The position numbers and the translations under genes are program-made. The notes beneath the pieces are model-generated. The model was not told the origin of the DNA. It saw nothing but the letters and a program-made list of their open reading frames with translations, and did not search any database. 12,384 nucleotides of DNA from CAZUCU01 sp964589635. Lineage in GTDB: Bacteria > Patescibacteriota > Minisyncoccia > Phycocordibacterales > JAACPR01. Positions 6,880 to 12,384 of this stretch are shown one piece after another (the first letter of the stretch is position 1; each line of letters opens with the position of its first letter). Location: NCBI GenBank assembly GCA_964589635.1, contig CAZPRI010000020.1, positions 1 to 12,384 of the forward strand, read 5' to 3'.

Positions 6880-6931
6880 TGGATCCTAGACTACTGCGGC
6901 CTCCAGGAGGTCCTGCTGATCTTGGATGACG
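6880..6931 (-). repeat. GTCATCC-hairpin repeat, copy 5 (long core)
   Basis: Read on the minus strand it begins CGTCATCC (6931-6924) and ends GGATCCA (6886-6880). The core contains the near-palindrome GGCCTCC-A-GGAGGTCC (6898-6913) with one mismatch. It is the only unpaired copy, fills most of the serS-ftsQ gap and ends 13 bases before the ftsQ ATG. Its core is longer than in the other copies. Confidence 0.5.
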
Positions 6932-6944
6932 AGAAAAAGAGAAT

Positions 6945-7745
6945 ATGCAAAAAAAATATACTTCAAAAAAGTTTATTAAAAAAAAGAAGAAAAAAATGAA
7001 GTGGAAGTTAATTCTTCTAATACTCTTTGTTTTGATGTCTATGTCTATTTTTTTCTATTGGATGAGACACTCAAGTCTAAATATTAGAAAAATTGATGTT
7101 GTTGAAAACTCTCTCTCAAAAACATCATCTTTAGAAGCCAATGTCTCAAATTCCTTAAATGGAAATATATTCTTTTTTATTCCGAAAACAAATGCTCTGT
7201 TTTTCCCTAGATTTGAGGTTCAGGAAAATCTAAAAAAAAGTTTCCCGGAAATCGCTGCAATAGATATAGATCTAAAGGGACTTCATGAGATTGAAGTAGA
7301 AATTGAAGAGTATGAACCTAAAATAATTTTAGAAACAAAGAACGGTACCTTTTTCGTGAATGAGTTCGGAGATATTTTTATGAAAACTCCTTTGCTTCAT
7401 TCGTATGATGATCTGTTTGTGTTTTCCACAGAAGAAGATGATTTAGATATTAGGTCTAATTTTGTTGATCCAGAATTTTTGAAAAGCATGATTTCATTTC
7501 TGACTAATCTTGAATCAATAAATATAAAAGTATTTGGCTTGGATTATAGAAATGAAGATGTCTATTATGTTATGACTGATTTAGGTTTTGAAATTCTTGT
7601 AGCGTCAACTGATAATCTAGAGGAATCATTTAAGAATATTAAATCTATTATAGAGAACGGAGCACTTAGTGAAGAAGACTTAAACTCTGTAGAATATATC
7701 GATTTAAGGTTCGGAAATAAAGTATTCTATAAATTTAAAGGGTAG
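6945..7745 (+). CDS. ftsQ: FtsQ/DivIB-like cell division protein (POTRA domain)
   Basis: FtsQ links early and late parts of the septum machinery (with FtsL and FtsB) from the outer face of the membrane. These 266 residues have a very basic N-terminus (KKFIKKKKKKMKWK, 8-21), one membrane segment at about 20-39 and then a POTRA-like domain at about 45-118 (LNIRKIDVVEN ... IEVEIEEYEPK). A beta-rich region runs to the end, finishing YIDLRFGNKVFYKF (251-264), which matches the typical C-terminal FtsQ motif. The order membrane helix, POTRA, beta domain and the total length fit the family. The usual neighbours (mur genes, ftsA, ftsZ) are absent. No clear promoter was found; it may be read from serS. 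ATG6945 gives the basic leader; an internal ATG at 6996 would also keep the membrane helix. The assignment rests on architecture and the C-terminal motif. Confidence 0.72.
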   Translation: MQKKYTSKKFIKKKKKKMKWKLILLILFVLMSMSIFFYWMRHSSLNIRKIDVVENSLSKTSSLEANVSNSLNGNIFFFIPKTNALFFPRFEVQENLKKSFPEIAAIDIDLKGLHEIEVEIEEYEPKIILETKNGTFFVNEFGDIFMKTPLLHSYDDLFVFSTEEDDLDIRSNFVDPEFLKSMISFLTNLESINIKVFGLDYRNEDVYYVMTDLGFEILVASTDNLEESFKNIKSIIENGALSEEDLNSVEYIDLRFGNKVFYKFKG

Positions 7746-7755
7746 GACTGGGGGT

Positions 7756-7771
7756 TTCTTTATATAAAGAA
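7756..7771. repeat. perfect 16-base palindrome in the clp operon promoter
   Basis: TTCTTTAT followed directly by ATAAAGAA is an exact palindrome without a spacer. It covers the place where a -35 box would sit for the -10 at 7784-7789. It could be an operator for a dimeric regulator, but AT-rich palindromes of this kind also arise by chance. Confidence 0.45.
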
Positions 7772-7780
7772 TAAAAACTC

Positions 7781-7789
7781 TGTTAAAAT
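7781..7789 (+). promoter_or_regulatory. extended -10 promoter of the clp operon
   Basis: TG-t-TAAAAT is the same box as that of parB. It ends six bases before ATG7796, so transcription should start at or next to the A of the start codon and give a leaderless mRNA. No good -35 box is visible; a 16-base palindrome occupies that area. Confidence 0.55.
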
Positions 7790-7795
7790 GTATGT

Positions 7796-8188
7796 ATGAA
7801 ATATCTTCTTATCTTTCCATATTATTTAGGTTGGCATTATAGTAAGGGTATATCAGAAGTCTTTGTATCATTTAGAGACTTTCTTTATTTCGTTCCAAGA
7901 TTGTTTTCAATTAAAACACTATTGAAGACACTCTTCTCTCCATTTCAGAGATTGCAAGAAGAGTACTCAGGTGGACTGGAAATTGGAAAGTTTCTAGAAT
8001 CTTTTTCTGTAAACATTTTAATGCGTCTTATAGGATTCATTGTTAGAACTATCATCATAATAGTCGGCCTGTTTGCAACTGTTGTGACTTTCATCTTGGA
8101 AATAATACTTTTTATTGTTTGGATTTTATTGCCAATAATATTGGTCTTCGCTTTTTTCGCATCACTGGTGTCACTAATTAAACTATGA
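7796..8188 (+). CDS. small multi-helix membrane protein, partner of the Clp-like ATPase
   Basis: This 130-residue protein has no function I can name. Its first half is amphipathic and aromatic: YYLGWHYSKGISEVF (9-23) and FSIKTLLKTLFSPFQRLQEEY (37-57). The second half is almost wholly hydrophobic, with two membrane helices at about 75-98 and 100-128. I recall a Patescibacteria family with the same plan (WHY near the start, then F-S-I-x-x-L-L-x-T-L-F-x-P-x-x-R-L-x-E), often beside a Clp-type ATPase gene. That is memory, not a search. Its TGA stop overlaps the next start by four bases (ATGA at 8185-8188), so the two are probably co-translated and may act together. It is the first gene of the operon and its mRNA should be leaderless. 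Confidence 0.8.
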   Translation: MKYLLIFPYYLGWHYSKGISEVFVSFRDFLYFVPRLFSIKTLLKTLFSPFQRLQEEYSGGLEIGKFLESFSVNILMRLIGFIVRTIIIIVGLFATVVTFILEIILFIVWILLPIILVFAFFASLVSLIKL

Positions 8189-10593
8189 ATTTTTATGAAT
8201 TAAAAAGAAAAGATAATGATATTTTTCCGGCTCTATTGCTAGAGAAAATTTTGCCTAAAGGAAAAAGAAAAATTGTTAGAAAAATTTTATATTATGCAAT
8301 GGTTGTAGCTTTCTTTGGAGTGTTTTTTACCTTATTTATTTCTGAAGCATCATCGATGATATTTATGTTTAGAGCTTTATTTATAATATTTTTCTCTGTT
8401 TGGTTTACGTTATATTTATTTGAACTGATGTATCTATCTTATTATTTTAAGGATACTAAAATTGATTTTGAGGTTCTGAAATTAGTTAATAGTTCAGAAG
8501 CCTCAGATATTACAAAATCTTTCGTTAATTCTGAACTTGGTTCATACGCCTTGATTAGATTAGGTATCACTGGTGAAAAGATAAAAGAATTTTTAGATAA
8601 TAGGACAGATTTTGTTACAGAAGCAGAATATGAAATTATAGAGAATAATGACGATGAGGTGACTTTTGCAGAGTTTGGTCAGTCTCTTGTACATTTTGAT
8701 TCTGACTTTTTGAAACTCTTAAAGGAACACGGGGTAACAGTTGCTGACTTTAAAGAAACTCTTGAATGGGTGTCTAGAATAAGTAAGAGAATTAGAAATT
8801 CAGAAAGATGGTGGACAAATGATAGATTATTGAGGTTTCCAAGTATTGGTAAAAGCTGGTCTTTTGGTCAAATTTACTACTTGGATAGGTTTGGTCATTC
8901 TATTTATACAGATCCTTCATATTATCATCTTGGAGATAAGTGGAGACTCCATGTTGAGACAGTAAACGAAATGGAAAACATTTTAGGAAAAGATGATGGA
9001 GGAAATATAATGCTTACATCGAGAGAAACTGATACTGGTATGAGTATTGTCGCATCACTTGGTAAAGAGATAGTTAACGGAACAGTTTCACCTAAGGTTG
9101 AGGGAAAGAGAATATATGTTTTAGATGTAAATTCTTTAATTTTCTCATATGAAGACAGAAGTCAATTTGAAATTATGCTTCAAAGGATTTTGCAACAATC
9201 TGCAAATGCTGGAGATGTGATTCTTGTAATACCTCATTTTTCTGATTTTATTGAGAATTCATCTGGAGAAGGTACAGATGTAAAAGATCTTTTGACTGAA
9301 GCAATGTCTTCTACAAGGATTCATATCATCGCAATATCTGGTAAAAAAGGCTTTCATGAAATATTGGAGACAGATATAGATTTAATGAAGAATTTTGAAA
9401 AAATAACGATTGAGGATCTTACCGAGGATGAGGCAATTGAGTTTGTTCAGGATGAAGCACAAATAATAGAATCAACAAACGAAATACTTTTTACCTATCA
9501 ATCTCTGAAAGCAGTTGTTAACTCTGCTACAAGATATTTTTCAGAGAGCTCACTTTCAGATAAGGCGATGGACATTTTAAGTGAGGTTGCAAATAATGTA
9601 GTTTCAAAAGGAAAAGTTATAATCACCGCTGAAGACGTTTCAAGTATTGTCGAAGCAAAAACTGGAGTTCCACTAGGTGTTTTAACAAAAAAAGAAAAAG
9701 AAAAACTTTCAAAAATTGAGATGCTGTTAAAACAGAGAGTGGTCGGGCAAGACAAGGCAATTGAATCAATTTCAGAAGCAATGAAAAGAGCACGGCTTGG
9801 AATAGCCAATCCTAAAAGACCACTCGGTTCATTTTTATTTGTTGGTCCAACAGGTGTTGGAAAAACAGAAACTTCGAAAGCTCTTGCTGAAACATTTTTT
9901 GATGATGAGGAAACTATAATGAGAATTGATATGTCAGAATTCAATAGTTCTGATTCAGTTAGTCAGTTAATAGGAACTAGGGAGAGTGTAGGGATACTTT
10001 CTTCAAAAATTAGGGATAAGCAGTACGGAGTTTTACTTTTAGATGAATTTGAAAAAGCACATCCAGATGTACATAATCTATTTTTACAAATTTTAGATGA
10101 AGGATTCTTTTCTGATGGTCAAGGTGAAAAGGTGAATGCTAGAAACTTAATTATCATAGCCACATCAAATGCTGGGAGTGATTTAATGTATAGGGCTATA
10201 GAAAAAAATGTAAATCTACAGGGCATAAAAGAAAAAGTTATTGGATATTTAATTGATCAAAAACTATTTAGACCAGAATTTTTAAACCGATTTGATGATG
10301 TTGTACTCTTTAATTCACTCTCAAAAAATAACCTAGAGTTGATTGTTTCTTTGATGATAAACAAATTAAATAAGAGGCTAGAAGATAAAGGTTTGGATAT
10401 AAAAAATACACCTGATCTTGTTTCTTATTTAGTAAGTAAGGGAACAAATGAAAAATTTGGAGCAAGAGAAATGAATAGAGTCATCCAAAAAGAGTTAGAG
10501 ACAAAAATTGCTGATGCACTAATTATGGGTAAGGTCTCAGGCGGTGATACAATAAGCTTTATTAAATCTGGAGAGGATATAAAAATCGTTTAA
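8185..10593 (+). CDS. membrane-anchored Clp-type AAA+ ATPase with inactive first ATPase domain
   Basis: An 802-residue two-domain Clp/Hsp100 relative. Two membrane helices lie at about 33-53 and 58-85, leaving both ends in the cytoplasm. A Clp_N-like helical region covers about 95-200. Domain 1 (about 225-490) keeps the Clp layout, including LSDKAMDIL (457-465), but its Walker A site reads TSRETDTGMS (278-287), Walker B ends in Pro350-His351 instead of Asp-Glu, and the Arg fingers are gone. Domain 2 is complete for ATP use: VVGQDKA (519-525), GPTGVGKT (554-561), VLLLDE (616-621), sensor 1 Asn662, Arg finger Arg702 (FRPEFLNR) and sensor 2 GAR (759-761). There is no coiled-coil middle domain. 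The domain 2 pore loop, normally GYVG, reads ESVG (600-603) in a shortened segment, and no LGF/IGF-type ClpP-docking loop is visible. It is probably a membrane-tethered remodelling ATPase rather than a ClpP feeder (inference). Confidence 0.88.
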   Translation: MNFYELKRKDNDIFPALLLEKILPKGKRKIVRKILYYAMVVAFFGVFFTLFISEASSMIFMFRALFIIFFSVWFTLYLFELMYLSYYFKDTKIDFEVLKLVNSSEASDITKSFVNSELGSYALIRLGITGEKIKEFLDNRTDFVTEAEYEIIENNDDEVTFAEFGQSLVHFDSDFLKLLKEHGVTVADFKETLEWVSRISKRIRNSERWWTNDRLLRFPSIGKSWSFGQIYYLDRFGHSIYTDPSYYHLGDKWRLHVETVNEMENILGKDDGGNIMLTSRETDTGMSIVASLGKEIVNGTVSPKVEGKRIYVLDVNSLIFSYEDRSQFEIMLQRILQQSANAGDVILVIPHFSDFIENSSGEGTDVKDLLTEAMSSTRIHIIAISGKKGFHEILETDIDLMKNFEKITIEDLTEDEAIEFVQDEAQIIESTNEILFTYQSLKAVVNSATRYFSESSLSDKAMDILSEVANNVVSKGKVIITAEDVSSIVEAKTGVPLGVLTKKEKEKLSKIEMLLKQRVVGQDKAIESISEAMKRARLGIANPKRPLGSFLFVGPTGVGKTETSKALAETFFDDEETIMRIDMSEFNSSDSVSQLIGTRESVGILSSKIRDKQYGVLLLDEFEKAHPDVHNLFLQILDEGFFSDGQGEKVNARNLIIIATSNAGSDLMYRAIEKNVNLQGIKEKVIGYLIDQKLFRPEFLNRFDDVVLFNSLSKNNLELIVSLMINKLNKRLEDKGLDIKNTPDLVSYLVSKGTNEKFGAREMNRVIQKELETKIADALIMGKVSGGDTISFIKSGEDIKIV

Positions 10594-11574
10594 ATGAGAA
10601 ATAATTTTAAAATAAGTATTATTGCTATTGTTGGAATCTGCGTCGGTGTGACAGCTGGTTATTTTGTTATAAAGGGTGTAAGAGTTGCTTCAACACAGAC
10701 GATGAGTCTAGTAGAAGGAATACATTTTCCTGGTGATGATGTTCTTTCATACGGAGGCCCTGCCGTAGAGGACATCTTTAAGAATCAGGAGGGTGATGAT
10801 GTTTATTTTATGGACTATAAAAAAACATATAAGATAAGTCAAAAAGCTCCTGTTCCGTATATAACTGCAAAAAGTTTTATTGTTGGTGATTTAGAGACTG
10901 GGGATATTATATTCTCAAAAAATAAGGATGAAACTATGCCGATTGCCTCAATTTCAAAATTAATGACAGCAGTATTGGCTGACGAGTATGTAGGCCTCTC
11001 TAAAGAAATTAAAATGACAGACTTTGCTGTCTCGACGTATGGCAGACAAGGAAACCTAAGTGTTGGGGAAGTTTATGAAGTTTCAGACATTCTGTACCCA
11101 CTACTTTTGGAGTCTTCAAATGATGCTGCTGAAGCAATTGCTGAATCCTTAATAAGAGATAATTTCATTCAAAAAATGAATGACAAATCCTTTGAGTTAG
11201 AGATGTTCAATACACACTTTGGTGATCCAAGTGGACTTTCTCCAAGGAACATTTCAACATCATCCGACCTATTTAAACTCTCTCAGTATATTGAGAAATA
11301 TAGAAGCTATATTTTTGGTATCACTAAAGAAAAAAAATATGAATTAGGAAAAAAGGTCTGGTTTAGTAATTCAAAATTTAGAAGTGATGATGATTATATT
11401 GGCGGTAAGAATGGTTATACTGATGAAGCCTTAAAAACACAATTGGCAATTTTTGATATAGAAATAAGTGGAGAGAGTAAAAAAATTATATTTATAATAT
11501 TAAAGACAGATGATATCCCGGGGGACATATATGGTCTGAAAAAATACACCGAGAAGTATGTGACTTTTGAGTAA
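10594..11574 (+). CDS. D-alanyl-D-alanine carboxypeptidase (S11 family, low-mass penicillin-binding protein)
   Basis: Enzymes of this family (DacA/DacF type) remove the terminal D-Ala of peptidoglycan side chains, which limits cross-linking. The 326 residues begin with an uncleaved-looking membrane segment (about 7-27), so the enzyme should sit outside, tethered to the membrane. The S11 domain spans about 88-310: SISK (119-122, catalytic Ser119 and Lys122), SSN (174-176) and GGKNGYTDEA (270-279). The third motif is normally KTG; here it is KNG, a conservative-looking change whose effect is unknown. HFGDPSGLS (208-216) is also typical. The C-terminal beta domain of E. coli PBP5 is missing. Its ATG follows the Clp stop without a gap (TAA then ATG), so the two are translated from one mRNA. 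Its stop directly adjoins that of the convergent pseudogene. Confidence 0.93.
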   Translation: MRNNFKISIIAIVGICVGVTAGYFVIKGVRVASTQTMSLVEGIHFPGDDVLSYGGPAVEDIFKNQEGDDVYFMDYKKTYKISQKAPVPYITAKSFIVGDLETGDIIFSKNKDETMPIASISKLMTAVLADEYVGLSKEIKMTDFAVSTYGRQGNLSVGEVYEVSDILYPLLLESSNDAAEAIAESLIRDNFIQKMNDKSFELEMFNTHFGDPSGLSPRNISTSSDLFKLSQYIEKYRSYIFGITKEKKYELGKKVWFSNSKFRSDDDYIGGKNGYTDEALKTQLAIFDIEISGESKKIIFIILKTDDIPGDIYGLKKYTEKYVTFE

Positions 11575-11928
11575 TTAAGGTCTCAGATTACAAAAATTCT
11601 CAATTATGAGGTCCTCTTTTTCTGATAACCAGCAATTTGGAACAATAAAATCTATCCAACCTATTAATGACTGACCTTGTTTTACTAATACTTTATTATT
11701 TTTTATTTACCCTTATAATATCTATCTCTGAATTCTTTTCTATGTATCCCAAAAAAACTCCACTGTCGGATTCTATTTTTAGTTTTTTATTGCCGTACCT
11801 ATTTTTTCTATATAATTGAAATCTTTTGTGATTTCAATAATCTATTCATTATCAGTAATTTTATAGTTTTTGTAGTGTGGAAAATTATATTCATGTCCTG
11901 AAGCGATTATTTCATCATTTTTTTGATA
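11575..11928 (-). pseudogene. decayed gene, nonsense codon plus two compensating frameshifts
   Basis: The minus strand reads as protein almost throughout, but in pieces. The first piece runs YQKNDEIIASGHEYNF onward to ITDNE, where a TAG (11844-11842) interrupts. It continues in the same frame as IIEITKDFNYIEKIGTAIKN. Near the A-tract at 11783-11788 the readable frame shifts, giving LKIESDSGVFLGYIEK and on to IIRVNK. At the A-run near 11701-11696 it returns to the first frame (NNKVLVKQGQSLIGWIDF, then CWLSEKEDLIIENF) and ends at TAA (11577-11575). About 118 codons remain; no start codon is seen and a TAA lies at the upstream edge (11931-11929). I do not recognise the family. The stop abuts the carboxypeptidase stop. 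A weak inverted repeat (11578-11585 with 11607-11615) followed by CTTTTTCT lies inside it and might terminate the operon. Confidence 0.65.
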
Positions 11929-11932
11929 TTAT
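11924..11932 (+). promoter_or_regulatory. extended -10 promoter of the right-edge gene
   Basis: TG-a-TATTAT is an extended -10 box with 5 of 6 matches, nine bases before ATG11942. Transcription should begin near 11939, giving a leader of two or three bases. It overlaps the upstream end of the pseudogene. Confidence 0.45.
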
Positions 11933-11941
11933 TTATATGTA

Positions 11942-12384
11942 ATGACTTTTTTACAAAAAATCTCTAAAATAATCTTTGGTCTATCTGTACCTTTCTTGAT
12001 CCTTATTCTTCCTTTCTTGGGTCTAGGGGTGAATGGTACTAGACCAGGGGACTCTTTTAAGTGGTTGATTTTATATTATAGTTCTTCTTCGATACTTCTA
12101 TTCGTTCTAAGAATCATGTATAAGAAGGATTTAAAAAAGATTGAGAATTATCGTCTATATATGACTGAGTTAATAGTCTTGCTAATTGTCACTATTGTTC
12201 TTGTTTTTTCTCCTTTGTGGATGTATCTTTCCGTTGATAAACTGAGTGAAATAAGACTGACTTCTGAGGTTGAAAAGATGACTGATGTTTTTCTGATCAA
12301 AAATAAAAAGTTAACCGACGATGAGATTTCTAAATTTTTACGTTCCATAAAAGATCAGCACTTTTCAAGTGCTAATGTCGATAA
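11942..12384 (+). CDS. unrecognised membrane protein, 5' part only (cut by the window end)
   Basis: An open frame runs from ATG11942 to the last base without a stop: 147 full codons plus two bases. Three hydrophobic segments are visible: about 9-28 (FGLSVPFLILILPFLGLGV), 41-59 and 76-97. A charged region follows from about 98 (DKLSEIRLTSEVEKM, then KNKKLTDDEISKFL). I do not recognise a family. The codon composition resembles neighbouring genes and an extended -10 box lies just upstream, so it is probably a real gene. The overlapping minus-strand frame at 12148-12348 has no such support. Confidence 0.7.
   Translation, partial: MTFLQKISKIIFGLSVPFLILILPFLGLGVNGTRPGDSFKWLILYYSSSSILLFVLRIMYKKDLKKIENYRLYMTELIVLLIVTIVLVFSPLWMYLSVDKLSEIRLTSEVEKMTDVFLIKNKKLTDDEISKFLRSIKDQHFSSANVD

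Noticed and set aside
9498..9944. 148-residue minus-strand frame opposite the Clp-like gene
   Set aside because: Antisense to the ATPase domain 2 Walker A region; S/F-rich with no recognisable domain.
12148..12348. 66-residue minus-strand frame at the right end
   Set aside because: The opposite strand carries a longer open frame with membrane helices and a promoter that continues past the window.
1..12384. Search for a canonical parS site near parB
   Set aside because: No TGTTnCACGTGnAACA-like 16-mer was seen by eye; the 4489-4509 palindrome does not match that consensus.
1..12384. Alternative genetic code with TGA recoded as glycine (Gracilibacteria-type)
   Set aside because: TGA serves as a stop at 8186-8188 and no conserved gene contains an in-frame TGA.
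1..12384. CRISPR array, tRNA, rRNA or insertion sequence
   Set aside because: No regularly spaced direct repeats, cloverleaf-type sequences, rRNA-like blocks or transposase frames were found; the only repeats are the dispersed hairpin elements.

Overview
The window reads as chromosomal DNA of a low-GC bacterium. It is most likely a member of the Candidate Phyla Radiation (Patescibacteria), Parcubacteria-like. This is inferred from the style of the proteins: short A/T-rich genes, an FtsQ ending in a YIDLRFGNK-type motif, a small WHY-containing membrane protein next to a membrane-bound Clp ATPase, and almost no Shine-Dalgarno sequences. No marker gene proves the lineage. TGA is used as a normal stop (at 8186-8188) and no gene carries an in-frame TGA, so the standard bacterial code fits.

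Layout. 1-168: intergenic DNA with two facing copies of a hairpin repeat, then the parB promoter. 181-1275: ParB. 1334-1930: an exported, probably lipid-anchored 3D-domain protein (cell-wall hydrolase fold), closed by a strong terminator at 1946-1980. 1931-2237: non-coding, with the terminator, a second facing pair of hairpin repeats and an AT-rich hairpin. 4439-2238 (minus): topoisomerase I. 5499-4636 (minus): DprA, in the familiar dprA-topA order; the gap between them holds a perfect 21-base palindrome. Back-to-back promoters at about 5506-5527 serve dprA and the divergent serS (5565-6824). 6945-7745: FtsQ-like division protein. 7796-11574: a tight three-gene operon made of a small membrane protein, a membrane-anchored Clp-type AAA+ ATPase (4-base overlap) and a penicillin-binding DD-carboxypeptidase (no gap). 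11575-11928 (minus): remains of a decayed gene with one nonsense codon and two compensating frameshifts. 11942 to the right edge: the start of an unrecognised membrane protein, cut by the window end.

Functional themes. ParB, TopA and DprA act on DNA (segregation, supercoiling, uptake or recombination of single strands). The 3D protein, FtsQ and the DD-carboxypeptidase act on cell wall and division. SerS charges tRNA-Ser. The most unusual element is the 7796-11574 operon. Its Clp ATPase is tethered by two N-terminal membrane helices, its first ATPase domain has lost both Walker motifs, and its second keeps full ATPase motifs but lacks the usual GYVG pore-loop tyrosine and any obvious ClpP-docking loop. 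Together with a co-translated membrane partner and a wall enzyme, this suggests a membrane-associated Clp-like machine of unknown job.

Expression. Several genes have an extended or canonical -10 box only 6-10 bases before the ATG, so their mRNAs should be leaderless or nearly so. This appears at parB (second ATG), topA, dprA, the 7796 gene and the 11942 gene.
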